Source: Achromobacter xylosoxidans (GTDB lineage Bacteria; Pseudomonadota; Gammaproteobacteria; Burkholderiales; Burkholderiaceae_B). Taken from it: a DNA stretch of 64,000 bases. The notes below the pieces were generated by a model that was not told the origin of the DNA, ran no database searches, and saw only the letters and a program-made list of their open reading frames with translations. Below are positions 8,370-17,000 of the stretch, piece by piece. Positions within the stretch are counted from its first letter, which is position 1. Every line of letters starts with the position of its first letter. The stretch spans positions 1,302,001-1,366,000 of the forward strand of contig NZ_CP061008.1 in assembly GCF_014490035.1 (NCBI RefSeq). The letters are read 5' to 3'. The position numbers and the translations under genes are program-made.

Positions 8370-9443
8370 GTGGAACAGCAATGGAACAGGCGGGCTTTCA
8401 TGATCGCGGCCGCAGGCGCGGCAGCAGCAAGCGCAATGCCCGCCCAGGCCGCGGACGGCACGCGGCTGATGCCGGGCAGCGGCAGCATCACGCAGGTGGC
8501 GGGTTTGCGGGTGGGGCACTACACCGACACGCGCCGGCCCACGGGCTGCACCGTCATCATCGCCGAGGCCGGCGCGACCGCCGGGGTCGACGTGCGCGGC
8601 GCGGCGCCGGGCACACGCGAAACCGACCTGCTCAATCCCGTCAACATGGTGGAGAAAGTGCACGCCGTGGTGCTGTCCGGCGGCAGCGCCTTCGGCCTGG
8701 ATGCGGCTTCGGGCGTCATGCGCTATCTGGAAGAAAAGAAGATCGGCTTCGACGTGGGCGTGGCGCACGTGCCCATCGTGCCTTCGGCCATCCTGTTCGA
8801 CCTGGGCGTGGGCGACGCCTCGATCCGGCCCGACGCGGCCGCGGGCTACCAGGCCTGCAAGTCGGCCACGGACGCCGCGCCGCAGGAAGGCAACGTGGGC
8901 GCGGGGGCGGGCGCGACGGTGGGTAAGCTGTACGGTCCCAAGCGCGCCATGAAGGGCGGCATCGGCAGCGCCTCGCTGACCGTGGCGGGCGTGACGGTGG
9001 GCGCCATCGTCGCGGTCAATGCGGTGGGTGACGTGGTGGATCCGGCCACCGGGCGCGTCCTGGCAGGCGCGCGCACCGCCGACGGCAAGATGCTGCTGGA
9101 TACCCGCGCCGCGATCCTGGCGGGCGATTTGCCCAAGTCCATGCGCCCAGGCACCGCCACCACCATAGGGCTGGTCGCCACCGACGCCAAGCTCACCAAG
9201 GCGCAGGCGCAGAAGATCGCCGGCATGGCGCATGACGGCCTGGCCCGCACCATCAATCCCATCCACACCATGCTGGATGGCGACACCATCTTCGCGCTGG
9301 GCACGGGCACGTCCGGCAAGCCGGGCAACGTGATGCTGCTGGGCGTGATGGCGGCCGAGGCGATGGCGATCGCGGTGCAGCGCGCGATCCTGTCGGCGCG
9401 CGCGCTGGAAGGCTATCCGGCGGCGGTGGACTTCGTTTCCTGA
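8370..9443 (+). CDS. P1-family (DmpA/NylC-like) peptidase, probably exported by Tat
   Basis: An N-terminal-nucleophile hydrolase of the DmpA/NylC clan, 357 residues from the GTG at 8370. That start is preferred because GGAG lies 6 bases upstream and it places N-R-R-A-F-M followed by an Ala-rich stretch at the N-terminus, a Tat-like signal ending A-Q-A. Family features include TDTRRPTGCTV, NPVNMVEKVHAVVLSGGSAFGLD and GNVGAGAGATVGK. The Gly-Ser in KGGIGSASL is the likely autocleavage site exposing the nucleophile Ser. Such enzymes release N-terminal residues from small peptides or amides. It stands alone, divergent from the amino acid importer. Confidence 0.85.
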   Translation: MEQQWNRRAFMIAAAGAAAASAMPAQAADGTRLMPGSGSITQVAGLRVGHYTDTRRPTGCTVIIAEAGATAGVDVRGAAPGTRETDLLNPVNMVEKVHAVVLSGGSAFGLDAASGVMRYLEEKKIGFDVGVAHVPIVPSAILFDLGVGDASIRPDAAAGYQACKSATDAAPQEGNVGAGAGATVGKLYGPKRAMKGGIGSASLTVAGVTVGAIVAVNAVGDVVDPATGRVLAGARTADGKMLLDTRAAILAGDLPKSMRPGTATTIGLVATDAKLTKAQAQKIAGMAHDGLARTINPIHTMLDGDTIFALGTGTSGKPGNVMLLGVMAAEAMAIAVQRAILSARALEGYPAAVDFVS

Positions 9444-9478
9444 CGGCCGCGCGTCCTGACCTCGGCCTGTCACACAAG

Positions 9479-9499
9479 GGCGCCATCATGGATGGCGCC
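9479..9499 (+). terminator. Perfect 9-base hairpin after the P1 peptidase gene
   Basis: GGCGCCATC and GATGGCGCC flank a 3-base loop, 36 bases after the peptidase stop. No T run follows, so termination efficiency is uncertain. Confidence 0.4.
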
Positions 9500-9528
9500 G
9501 GCGCGTGGCCGGCGGGCGGAGGGCGTGC

Positions 9529-10158
9529 ATGTACAAGGGCGAACGATTCAACGGCGCGACGCACCTGGCCGGCCTGGCGCTGGCGGTGGCCGCTTCGGGC
9601 GCCCTGATCGCCCGCGCCGCCGAACTCAAGGTGGACACGCGGCAGGTGGTTGCCTGCGCCGTGTTCGCCGCGTCGATGATCGCCGTCTATGCCTCTTCTG
9701 TACTGTTCCATTGCTCGCGCGGCCGCCGCAAGGCCTGGTGGGCCAAGGCCGACCATTGCGCGATCTACCTGCTGATCGCCGGCACGTACACGCCGCTGGC
9801 CTACGGGCCGGTGGAGCATGGCTGGGGCGCGGCCATGGGCGTGGCGATCTGGCTGCTGGCGGCGGTCGGCATCAGCCGCGAGCTGTGGTGGGCGCGGGGC
9901 GCGGCGCCGGCGCTGCCGCTTTATCTGGCGATGGGCTGGCTGGGCGTGATGTTCGCCGCGCCGATCGCGGGCGCCTTGTCCGCGGCTGGGCTGGCCTGGC
10001 TGCTGGCGGGCGCGGCGGTCTATACCGCCGGTACGCTGTTCTACGCCAACGACCAGCGCTGGCCGCATGCCCACGGCATCTGGCACCTGTTCGTCATGGG
10101 CGGCACCGCCTGCCACTTCGTGACGGTGTTCGGCTTCCTGCGGCTGAGCCCGGCCTGA
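9529..10158 (+). CDS. Haemolysin III (PAQR/YqfA) family membrane protein
   Basis: Inner-membrane protein of 209 residues with about seven hydrophobic segments. The ATG at 9529 has GGAGG 6 bases upstream. Conserved PAQR/Hly-III residues are visible: N-x-x-T-H-L near residue 6, S-S-V-L-F-H-C-S near 60, K-A-D-H-C-A-I-Y-L-L-I-A-G-T-Y-T-P near 76, and a C-terminal H-x-x-W-H-L-F-V-M. These Asp and His residues form the metal site of the family. The physiological role of bacterial members is poorly known. It is probably monocistronic and converges on the Lrp-type regulator. Confidence 0.85.
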   Translation: MYKGERFNGATHLAGLALAVAASGALIARAAELKVDTRQVVACAVFAASMIAVYASSVLFHCSRGRRKAWWAKADHCAIYLLIAGTYTPLAYGPVEHGWGAAMGVAIWLLAAVGISRELWWARGAAPALPLYLAMGWLGVMFAAPIAGALSAAGLAWLLAGAAVYTAGTLFYANDQRWPHAHGIWHLFVMGGTACHFVTVFGFLRLSPA

Positions 10159-10177
10159 GCGGGGTTTCAGCGGGCCG

Positions 10178-10651
10178 CTAGCGCCAGCTTGCCAGCGGCA
10201 GCATGCCGCCGCGGTCCTTCACTTTGCGCATGACGATATGCGAGGACAGGTTCCGCACGCCCGGGATCTTGCTGAGCTTGTCTTCGACGAACTGTGAGAA
10301 CGCCTTCAGGTTGCGCGTGCACACCGTCAGGATGTAGTTGGACGCGCCCGTCACGATGCTGGCCTCGGTGATCTCGTCATGCAGGGCGATGCCGGCCAGG
10401 AATTCCTCGTGCCAGCCGGGACGCGACTGGTCCAGCGACACATGGACGATGGCCTCCAGCTCGAACCCCAGTTTTTCGGCGTCCAGCACGGCGCGATAGT
10501 GGCGGATCAGCCCGCTTTCTTCCAGCGCGCGCACCCGCCGCAGGCAGGCCGAGGGCGACAGCGCCACCTGCTCGGCCAGGTCCTGGTTGCTGAGGTGGCC
10601 GTTCTCTTGCAGCCGGTAAAGAATGCGCTGGTCTATGGCGTCGATCTGCAT
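10178..10651 (-). CDS. kynR: Lrp/AsnC-family regulator of kynurenine catabolism
   Basis: DNA-binding regulator of 157 residues from the internal ATG at 10651, which gives the canonical opening I-D-A-I-D-Q-R-I-L. The N-terminal helix-turn-helix includes LSNQDLAEQVALSPSACLRR, and the C-terminal half is an AsnC ligand domain (V-T-G-A-S-N-Y-I-L-T-V-C). It is transcribed away from kynureninase across a 140-base gap holding a long dyad. This is the arrangement known for KynR, which activates kynU in response to kynurenine. The symbol rests on this context. Confidence 0.85.
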   Translation of the reverse strand: MQIDAIDQRILYRLQENGHLSNQDLAEQVALSPSACLRRVRALEESGLIRHYRAVLDAEKLGFELEAIVHVSLDQSRPGWHEEFLAGIALHDEITEASIVTGASNYILTVCTRNLKAFSQFVEDKLSKIPGVRNLSSHIVMRKVKDRGGMLPLASWR

Positions 10652-10683
10652 GGTGCAATCAAATTCCAAAAAAGTGGATTATG

Positions 10684-10729
10684 TGCAATTCAATGCGGAA
10701 ACCTAGGGTAATCCGCGCCTGAATTTGCA
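10684..10729. promoter_or_regulatory. Long imperfect dyad between kynR and kynU
   Basis: Outer arms TGCAATTCA (10684-10692) and TGAATTTGCA (10720-10729) enclose inner arms GCGGA (10695-10699) and TCCGC (10712-10716) around a central CCTAGG. Nested AT-rich half sites of this kind suit an Lrp-family octamer. The dyad lies about 60 bases upstream of kynU and 33 bases upstream of the kynR start, so one site could serve both. Confidence 0.55.
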
Positions 10730-10791
10730 ATTTATCAGCCTGATCGCGCTGATAGTATGTACCCAGAATATAGCCCCCCCCGGAGCACAGA

Positions 10792-12042
10792 ATGAACACC
10801 CGTGAAGCCTGCGTAAATGCCGACCGCCAGGATCCCCTGGCGCCCCTGAAGGACCGTTTCGACCTGCCGCCCGGCGTCCTCTACATGGACGGCAATTCCC
10901 TGGGCGTGCTGCCCAAGGAGGCCGCCGGCCGCGCCGCCGCCGTGATCGGCCAGGAATGGGGTTCGGGCCTGATCCGCAGCTGGAATACCGCGGGCTGGTT
11001 CGAACTGCCCACCCGCCTGGGCGACAAGCTGGGCCGCCTGCTGGGCGCGCGCGAAGGCGAGCTGGTCGTGACCGACACGACCTCGCTGAACATCTTCAAG
11101 GCGCTGGCCGCCGCCCTGCGCATCCAGCAGCACCAGCACCCCAAGCGCCGCGTCATCCTGTCCGAACGCGACAACTTTCCGACCGATCTCTACATGATCC
11201 AGGGCATGATCGACCTGCTGCAGCAGGGCTACGAAATGCGCCTGATCGACGACGAGCTGCCGCTGGAAAAGGCGCTGGACGAGTCCGTGGCGGTGATGCT
11301 GCTGTCGCACGTGAACTACCGCAGCGGCCAGATGCACGACATGGCCGCGGTGACCGCGCTGGCGCACGAGCGCGGCGCGCTGGCGATCTGGGACCTGGCT
11401 CACGCCGCGGGCGCGGTGCCGGTGGACCTGAACGGCGCGGACGCCGACTTCGCCGTGGGTTGCACCTATAAATACCTGAACGGCGGCCCGGGCTCGCCCG
11501 CCTTCATCTGGGTGGCGCCGCGCCACACCAAGGACTTCTGGCAGCCGCTGTCCGGCTGGTGGGGCCACACGCGGCCGTTCGACATGACCGTGGCCTACGA
11601 GCCCGCCGGCGGCGTGCGCCGCTATCTGTGCGGCACCCAGCCTATCGTGTCGCTGTCGCTGGTGGAATGCGGCCTGGACGTGGCGCATGCCGCCGACATG
11701 GCCGAGGTGCGCAAGAAATCGCTGGCGCTGGGCGACCTGTTCATCGCGCTGGTCGAAGAGCGCTGCGCCGGCCATCCTCTCACGCTGGTGACGCCGCGAA
11801 AGCACGCCGACCGCGGCAGCCATGTCAGCTTCCGCCATCCCAACGGCTTCGAGGTGATGCAGGCCCTGATCGCGCGCGGCGTGATCGGCGACTATCGCGA
11901 ACCCGAGGTGCTGCGCTTCGGCCTGACGCCGCTGTATTTCGGCTATGCCGACGTCTGGGACGCCGTCGACATCCTGAAGGACGTGCTGGACACGCGTTCC
12001 TGGGACAAGCCGGAATTCAAGCACCGCGCCGCCGTGACCTGA
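10792..12042 (+). CDS. kynU: Kynureninase
   Basis: PLP enzyme (EC 3.7.1.3) that cleaves kynurenine to anthranilate and alanine in tryptophan catabolism. At 416 residues it is the normal length. Visible features are M-D-G-N-S-L-G near residue 29, the conserved [11 protein letters not shown] segment holding the PLP-nitrogen Asp, and the Schiff-base lysine at about residue 227 in [21 protein letters not shown] Shine-Dalgarno precedes the ATG after a run of C. Its neighbours are the divergent Lrp-type regulator and a downstream amino acid permease. No kynA or kynB is seen next to it. Confidence 0.96.
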   Translation: MNTREACVNADRQDPLAPLKDRFDLPPGVLYMDGNSLGVLPKEAAGRAAAVIGQEWGSGLIRSWNTAGWFELPTRLGDKLGRLLGAREGELVVTDTTSLNIFKALAAALRIQQHQHPKRRVILSERDNFPTDLYMIQGMIDLLQQGYEMRLIDDELPLEKALDESVAVMLLSHVNYRSGQMHDMAAVTALAHERGALAIWDLAHAAGAVPVDLNGADADFAVGCTYKYLNGGPGSPAFIWVAPRHTKDFWQPLSGWWGHTRPFDMTVAYEPAGGVRRYLCGTQPIVSLSLVECGLDVAHAADMAEVRKKSLALGDLFIALVEERCAGHPLTLVTPRKHADRGSHVSFRHPNGFEVMQALIARGVIGDYREPEVLRFGLTPLYFGYADVWDAVDILKDVLDTRSWDKPEFKHRAAVT

Positions 12043-12119
12043 GCGCCGCAACATAACCCCATTGCGCGGGCCAAACCGGCCCTGTATCCACAAAGAGAGC
12101 GCGGGACCTGGAGGAGACA

Positions 12120-13526
12120 ATGCAACAACAAAAAGGATTCGGCCAGATCGCCGAACGCGAGCAGGGCCTGAAGCGGCGGCTGACGTCGGGGCAGATGAGC
12201 ATGATCGCCATCGGCGGCGCCATCGGCACGGGCCTGTTCCTGGGCAGCAAGTTCGCCATCGGCTTTGCCGGACCCAGCGTGATCATCAGCTATGCCATCG
12301 GCGGCTTGATCACGTTGCTGCTGATGGGCTGCCTGGCGGAAATGACGGTGGCGCATTCCACCTCGGGCTCCTTCGGCGCCTATGCCGAACACTACGTCGG
12401 CCCGCTGGCGGGATTTCTGGTGCGCTACGCGTACTGGTCCTGCGTGGTGCTGGCGGTAGGCACCGAAGTCACGGCCGTCGCGGAATACATGAAGTTCTGG
12501 TTCCCGGACGTGCCCGGCTGGCAGTGGGTCTGCCTGTTCTCGGCGGCGCTGATCTTCATCAACGCCATGAGCGTCAAGACCTTCGGCACGGTCGAATACT
12601 GGTTTTCCACGATCAAGATCACCGCCATCGTGGCCTTCATCATCCTGGGCGCCTACGTGGTCTGGGGCAATCCGCAGTACGGCACGGCGCTGTACACGTC
12701 GCATGGCGGGTTCTTCCCGAATGGCGTCTGGGGCATGTGGATCGCCGTGGTCATCTCGATCTTCAGCTATCTCAGCGTGGAGATGATCGCGGTGGCGGCG
12801 GGCGAGGCCGAAGACCCCGAGCGCGCGGTCAAGCAGGCGTTCCGCGCCACCATCGTCCGGCTGGTGGTGTTCTACCTGCTGACGCTGGCGCTGATCCTGG
12901 CCATCGTGCCCTGGGACGAGGCCGGCAAGGGCGGCAGCCCCTTCGTCAAGGTGATGCAGGCGCTTGAGATCCCGGGCGCGGCAGGCGTCATCAACTTCAT
13001 CGTGCTGGTGGCGGCGCTGTCGGCCATGAACAGCCAGCTCTACATCACCACGCGCATGATGTTCAGCCTGTCGCGCGCCGGCCATGCGCCGTCCGCGTTC
13101 GGCAAGCTGACGCGCAGCGGCACGCCGCTGAACGCGCTGCTGCTGTCCACCAGCGGCATTGCCATCGCCGCGGTGCTGAACGTGCTGTACCCCGAGACCT
13201 CGTTCACGCTGATGATGGCGATTTCGATGTTCGGCGCGCTGTTTACGTGGATGATGATTTTCGTGACCCACTACTGCTTTCGCCGCCGCTGGGCGCGCGA
13301 AGGCGGCGGCAAGCTGTCGTTCCGCATGCCGGGCTTTCCGGTGCTGACGCTGCTGGGCGCGGGCGCGATGCTGGCCATTTTGGCCACCACCTACTTCACC
13401 AGCGTTTTCAAGATGACGCTGGTGTTCGGCGTGCCCTTCCTGGTGGTGCTGGCCGTGCTGTACCAGCTGCTGTTCCGCAGGCGTGGCGAAGCGGTGGCGC
13501 TGACCCCGCGCGGCCAGCGTTCCTGA
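12120..13526 (+). CDS. APC-superfamily amino acid permease (AAT/GABA permease type)
   Basis: Inner-membrane amino acid:proton symporter of 468 residues with about twelve membrane segments. The N-terminus carries the AAT signature L-T-S-G-Q-M-S-M-I-A-I-G-G-A-I-G-T-G-L-F-L-G, and EVTAVAEYMKFW and SVEMIAVAAGEAEDPERAV follow as in GABA/aromatic permeases. GGAGGAG lies just upstream of the ATG. Placed 77 bases after kynureninase on the same strand, it likely imports tryptophan, kynurenine or another aromatic amino acid; that substrate is inferred from context only. Confidence 0.88.
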   Translation: MQQQKGFGQIAEREQGLKRRLTSGQMSMIAIGGAIGTGLFLGSKFAIGFAGPSVIISYAIGGLITLLLMGCLAEMTVAHSTSGSFGAYAEHYVGPLAGFLVRYAYWSCVVLAVGTEVTAVAEYMKFWFPDVPGWQWVCLFSAALIFINAMSVKTFGTVEYWFSTIKITAIVAFIILGAYVVWGNPQYGTALYTSHGGFFPNGVWGMWIAVVISIFSYLSVEMIAVAAGEAEDPERAVKQAFRATIVRLVVFYLLTLALILAIVPWDEAGKGGSPFVKVMQALEIPGAAGVINFIVLVAALSAMNSQLYITTRMMFSLSRAGHAPSAFGKLTRSGTPLNALLLSTSGIAIAAVLNVLYPETSFTLMMAISMFGALFTWMMIFVTHYCFRRRWAREGGGKLSFRMPGFPVLTLLGAGAMLAILATTYFTSVFKMTLVFGVPFLVVLAVLYQLLFRRRGEAVALTPRGQRS

Positions 13527-13548
13527 CATTGCTACGCCCGGTTCAGCC

Positions 13549-13582
13549 ACGGGCCTGGGGCCAGCGCCTCAGGCCCGTATTT
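13549..13582 (+). terminator. Hairpin between permease and VOC genes
   Basis: ACGGGCCTG at 13549-13557 and CAGGCCCGT at 13570-13578 form a perfect 9-base stem, followed by ATTT. It lies between convergent genes and is a good intrinsic terminator for the kynU-permease unit, though the T run is short. Confidence 0.6.
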
Positions 13583-13607
13583 CATGAGCGCGCGGCATGA
13601 CTGCGCT

Positions 13608-14021
13608 TCAAGCGCTGGCCATGGCCGGCGCGGGCTGCTCCGCAGCCTGTTCCTGAGGCGCTGGCGCGAACACGCGCAACCGGTGGCCGTCGGGGTCCAG
13701 CGCCACGAAGGTGCGGCCGAAATCCATGTCGGTGGGCGCTTGCAGGATGGGCAGGCCGCGCAGGCTCCAGTCCAGGTGGCGGCGGTCCAGCGCCTGCGCG
13801 TCGGCAACGGTGAAGGCGAGTTCGGTGGCGCCGCCGCGGCCGGCGGCGGCAGGTTCCACCGTGTAGCGCGACCACAGGCCCAGCATCAGGCCGGAATCCA
13901 GCCTGAACAGCGCGAAGGTGGGGGAGCTTTCCATGGGCGGACGCTGCAGCAGGGCGCTGTAGAACGCGGCGCTGGCGGCGGGCTTTTCAACGTAGAAAAT
14001 CACGAAATTGGTGTCTGACAT
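13608..14021 (-). CDS. Glyoxalase/bleomycin-resistance (VOC) family protein
   Basis: Small soluble VOC-fold protein of 137 residues. It opens with D-T-N-F-V-I-F-Y-V-E-K-P-A-A-S-A-A-F-Y, the usual first beta-alpha unit, and later has D-F-G-R-T-F-V-A-L-D-P-D-G-H-R-L-R-V-F, the usual final unit. VOC proteins act as metal-dependent isomerases or dioxygenases, or as drug-binding proteins; the substrate here is unknown. It lies directly downstream of a WYL-type regulator on the same strand, and an operator-like repeat sits in its promoter region. Confidence 0.85.
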   Translation of the reverse strand: MSDTNFVIFYVEKPAASAAFYSALLQRPPMESSPTFALFRLDSGLMLGLWSRYTVEPAAAGRGGATELAFTVADAQALDRRHLDWSLRGLPILQAPTDMDFGRTFVALDPDGHRLRVFAPAPQEQAAEQPAPAMASA

Positions 14022-14062
14022 GATGCGCTCCGGGTGGTAGACGCGCTCATCTTAGACAGGGG

Positions 14063-14083
14063 TACTGTCAGTTTTTGGCAGTA
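14063..14083. promoter_or_regulatory. Operator-like inverted repeat upstream of the VOC gene
   Basis: TACTGTCA (14063-14070) and TGGCAGTA (14076-14083) are separated by GTTTT. The same core, CTGyCA-N5-TGGCAG, recurs upstream of the WYL regulator at 14823-14841. This supports it as that regulator's binding site. Confidence 0.6.
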
Positions 14084-14099
14084 GCTTTCAGCCGTGTTT

Positions 14100-14792
14100 T
14101 CAGCCGCGATTCTTTGGCGTGCGATCGATCGCGCGCCACTCCTTCAGCAGCGCATGGCGGCGCTTGGGATAACGCTCACCGGGCGTCAGCGTGGCGATGC
14201 GGTCGGTGCGGAAATGGCGGAAATCCTGGCGCAGTTCGCACCAGGCCATGACGATGCGCACGCTGTCGAAAAAACCCAGCGCGAACGGCCAGATCACCCG
14301 CGTGGAATCGGCGCCCTTGTCGTCGCGGTAGGTGATGTCGATCTTCTGTTCGCAGCGTATGGCCTGGCGGATCAGCGACAGGTCCACGCGGTCCACCACC
14401 TGCATCGAACTGGGACCGACCAGCAGCGGTATCGCGTCCAGCCCGTCGCGCAGTTCGCCTGGCAGCACGGCGCCGATCTTGGCCAGCGCGTTGCTCGCGG
14501 CCTGCGCCAGGCGCGGGTCGGCGCGGTCCGCCACCCAGCGGGTGCCCAGCACCAGCGCCTCGATCTCCTCGGTGCTGAACATCAGCGGCGGCAGCATGAA
14601 ACCCGGCCTCAGCACGTAGCCCACGCCTGGTTCGCCCTCGATCTCGGCGCCTTGCGATTGCAGGGTGGCGATGTCGCGGTACAGCGTGCGGATGCTGACG
14701 CCGAGGTCGGCGGCCAGTTGGCGGCCGCTGACGGGGCGGCGATGGCAGCGCAAGGTCTGCATCAGGCCCAGGAGGCGTTCGGTGCGGGACAT
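14100..14792 (-). CDS. YafY-type transcriptional regulator (HTH plus WYL domain)
   Basis: Regulator of 230 residues from the ATG at 14792, which gives the family's usual M-S-R-T-E-R-L-L opening; an upstream ATG at 14819 would add nine residues and cannot be excluded. The N-terminal DeoR-like helix-turn-helix includes GRQLAADLGVSIRTLYRD, and the C-terminal half carries the WYL core (Q-K-I-D-I-T-Y, then V-I-W-P-F-A-L-G-F-F). It is encoded upstream of a VOC gene, a common pairing, and matching inverted repeats precede both genes, which suggests it controls itself and the VOC gene. Confidence 0.85.
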   Translation of the reverse strand: MSRTERLLGLMQTLRCHRRPVSGRQLAADLGVSIRTLYRDIATLQSQGAEIEGEPGVGYVLRPGFMLPPLMFSTEEIEALVLGTRWVADRADPRLAQAASNALAKIGAVLPGELRDGLDAIPLLVGPSSMQVVDRVDLSLIRQAIRCEQKIDITYRDDKGADSTRVIWPFALGFFDSVRIVMAWCELRQDFRHFRTDRIATLTPGERYPKRRHALLKEWRAIDRTPKNRG

Positions 14793-14822
14793 GGGGGCGG
14801 ACGGGGATGACGGATCCATAAT

Positions 14823-14841
14823 GCTGCCACGAAATGGCAGC
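14823..14841. promoter_or_regulatory. Operator-like inverted repeat upstream of the WYL regulator
   Basis: Perfect 7-base arms GCTGCCA and TGGCAGC separated by CGAAA. It is the second copy of the CTGyCA-N5-TGGCAG motif found at 14063-14083, placed just ahead of the regulator gene, as expected for autoregulation. Confidence 0.6.
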
Positions 14842-14868
14842 AGGCGGGACCCGTCCGCAGCGGGGATG

Positions 14869-15840
14869 TCAGGCGGGCGGCAGGGCCATCAGCCAGTCGT
14901 GCACGCGGGCGGCCAGGTCCAGGCTGTTGCGGTCCATCATCAGCATGTGCGAATTGCCGGCGATGCCCAGTTCGGGCAGCGGCAGCAGGGTGACGCAAGC
15001 GTGCCGCCGCGCGAAATCGCGCACCCGCTCGCGCATGCGCGGCCAGCGCGGGTCCGTGTCCATGTTGTCGCCCATGAGGATCAGCGTGGGCGTGCGGTAG
15101 CCGGCGTCCAGTTCCGGGATGCTGGCCGGCTCCAGCGCCACCACGGCGCGCACCAGATCGGGCCGGGCGGCGGCCGCGCGGATGCCGAATACGCCCGCCT
15201 GCGAATGGCAGATGACGATCATGCGGCCGACCCGCTCCAGCAAGGCCAGATAGCCGCGCAGGACGGCGGCGTCGGTATGCACCCAGCGCGGCACCATCTG
15301 CGCGGCCAGCTCGCCGAAGGCTTCCACCGGGAACTGCGTATTGCCATAGGCGCTGCCGGGGCCGGGGCGGGCGCCCGGGCGGCCGATGCGAAAACGCGTG
15401 TAGCAGTCTTCCTGCGCCTGCACGATGGGGCCTTCCGGCCAGATCTCGGGGACCGGCGCGTAGCCCGAGCGGCCGCGTTCCACGGCATCGCAGAGATAGG
15501 CGTCCCAGCCGCGCCGCAGGAAGGCATGGAGCCAGCCCTGGCGGCCGTCGGGCGTGGTCTCCCACGCCGCGCCGGTCATGCCGCCGCCATGCCAGAAGGC
15601 CAGGGGCGGGCGGCCGCTGGCCGGCTCGGCCAGGAAGTACTGCGCGTACATCTGCTCGACGCGGTAGGTGCCGTTGGGGTCCAGCGCGACGGGCTGGCCG
15701 CCCTCGGCCATGACGACTTCGCGCCGCGGCAGACCGGATAAGCTGACCTCGCGCCCGCCGACATGGAAGGCGCCCATGTCGCGCAGACGGATCGGCGCGA
15801 GCGCGTCCGATGCGGCGCGGCCGGGTTCGTCCGCCATCAT
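14869..15840 (-). CDS. Alpha/beta hydrolase, probable esterase
   Basis: Alpha/beta-hydrolase fold protein of 323 residues, apparently without a signal peptide. Visible elements are the oxyanion motif F-W-H-G-G-G-M-T-G-A-A-W, the nucleophile elbow I-C-H-S-Q-A-G (Ser in a variant of GxSxG with Cys at the first position), a late L-I-L-M-G-D-N-M-D segment for the acid, and G-N-S-H-M-L-M-M-D for the catalytic His. The C-H-S-Q-x-G elbow recalls the Alcaligenes esterase 713 group. It is coupled by an ATGA overlap to a Bug-type binding protein, so it may act on the acid or ester that protein captures. Confidence 0.8.
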   Translation of the reverse strand: MMADEPGRAASDALAPIRLRDMGAFHVGGREVSLSGLPRREVVMAEGGQPVALDPNGTYRVEQMYAQYFLAEPASGRPPLAFWHGGGMTGAAWETTPDGRQGWLHAFLRRGWDAYLCDAVERGRSGYAPVPEIWPEGPIVQAQEDCYTRFRIGRPGARPGPGSAYGNTQFPVEAFGELAAQMVPRWVHTDAAVLRGYLALLERVGRMIVICHSQAGVFGIRAAAARPDLVRAVVALEPASIPELDAGYRTPTLILMGDNMDTDPRWPRMRERVRDFARRHACVTLLPLPELGIAGNSHMLMMDRNSLDLAARVHDWLMALPPA

Positions 15841-16847
15841 TCCGCCCGGATGTGGTTGGCCTGGATCACGTCCTTCCAGCGCGCGGTCTCGGCCAGCACG
15901 AAGTCGCCCAGCGCCTGGCGCGGGCCGGCGGCGGTTTCCACGCCCAGTTCGCGCATCTTGGCGGCGACCTCGGGCGCCTGCAAGGCGTCGTTGAAGGCTT
16001 GGTGCAGCGCGGCCAGCGTGGCGTCCGGCGTGCCGGCCGGCGCCATGATGCCGAACCAGGGCGTGATCAGGAAATCGGCCACGCCGGCCTCCGCGAAGGT
16101 CGGCACGTCCGGAATGGCCGGCGCGCGCTTGGCGCTGGCCACGGCCAGGGCCCGCAGCTTGCCCGCGCGGATGTTCGCCAGCGATGCCGGCAGGTTGTCG
16201 AAATACATGTCGACCTGGCCGCCCAGCAGATCGGCCGCGACCTGTCCGGCGCCCTTGTAGGGGATGTGCGCCACGTCGATGCCGGTGCGCAGCTTCAGCA
16301 GTTCGGTGGCCAGGTGGGCCGAGCCGCCCACGCCCGACGAGGCCGAGTTCAGCTTGCCCGGATGGGCGCGGGCGTAGGCCAGCAGCTCGGCCACGGTCTG
16401 CGCCGGCACCTTGGGATTGACGACCAGCACGCTGGGCACCGTGCCGACCATGGCGACGGGCGCGAAGTCCTTGACGATGTCGTAGGGCGCGGGCTGGTAG
16501 AGCGAGGGCGCGACCGTGCAGCCGAAGGCGCACATCAGCAAGGTGTAGCCGTCGGGCGCGGCGCGCGCCACCGCCTGCGCGCCGATGTTGCCGCCGGCGC
16601 CGGCGCGGTTTTCCACGATCAGGGGCTGGCCCAGGCGCTTGGCCAGGCTGTCGCTGAGGATGCGGGCCAGGATGTCGGGCGTGCCGCCGGCGGGGAAGGG
16701 CACCACCAGCGTCACGGGGCGTTCGGGGAAGGCGGCGGCGGCCGGCTGGGCTGCGCCCGCCAGCAGCGCTGCGCCGGCCAGCGCGGCCGCCATCCAGCGG
16801 CGGGGGGAAGCGCGCCAGCGCGCGGCGGTCGGGCCCAAGGGGTTCAT
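15837..16847 (-). CDS. Bug-family (TctC) periplasmic substrate-binding protein
   Basis: Secreted solute receptor of 336 residues, from the ATG at 16847 with GGAG upstream; this start gives a signal peptide ending A-A-A-A. The mature protein opens F-P-E-R-P-V-T-L-V-V-P-F-P-A-G-G, the Bug-family hallmark, and later reads R-A-G-A-G-G-N-I-G-A-Q and H-I-P-Y-K-G-A-G-Q. Bug proteins bind carboxylates or related small molecules. No TctA/TctB membrane genes are adjacent, as is usual for orphan Bug proteins in this family of bacteria. It is divergent from a LysR regulator that probably controls it. Confidence 0.9.
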   Translation of the reverse strand: MNPLGPTAARWRASPRRWMAAALAGAALLAGAAQPAAAAFPERPVTLVVPFPAGGTPDILARILSDSLAKRLGQPLIVENRAGAGGNIGAQAVARAAPDGYTLLMCAFGCTVAPSLYQPAPYDIVKDFAPVAMVGTVPSVLVVNPKVPAQTVAELLAYARAHPGKLNSASSGVGGSAHLATELLKLRTGIDVAHIPYKGAGQVAADLLGGQVDMYFDNLPASLANIRAGKLRALAVASAKRAPAIPDVPTFAEAGVADFLITPWFGIMAPAGTPDATLAALHQAFNDALQAPEVAAKMRELGVETAAGPRQALGDFVLAETARWKDVIQANHIRAE

Positions 16848-16957
16848 TGCGGCAGTCTCCGGAAAGTCGGGTCGGGTGCGGAAGGCCCCGATCTGCCGCG
16901 GACTGTAGCCAAGGCCGGCGGCCTTGCCCAATGCTGGCTGCGCAAGCCATATATGTC

Positions 16958-16977
16958 GAAAATGGTATGGAATTTTC
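16958..16977. promoter_or_regulatory. LysR-type inverted repeat in a divergent promoter
   Basis: GAAAAT (16958-16963) and ATTTTC (16972-16977) form an AT-rich dyad in an otherwise GC-rich gap, 24 bases upstream of the LysR gene and 110 bases upstream of the Bug gene. It is the natural candidate for the regulator's binding site. Confidence 0.45.
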
Positions 16978-17000
16978 AAAGCATGCATTTCAGGCATAGT

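Noticed and set aside
15810..17000. Apparent long N-terminal extension of the LysR regulator
   Set aside because: It is antisense to the Bug gene. The family's helix-turn-helix start falls just after 17001.
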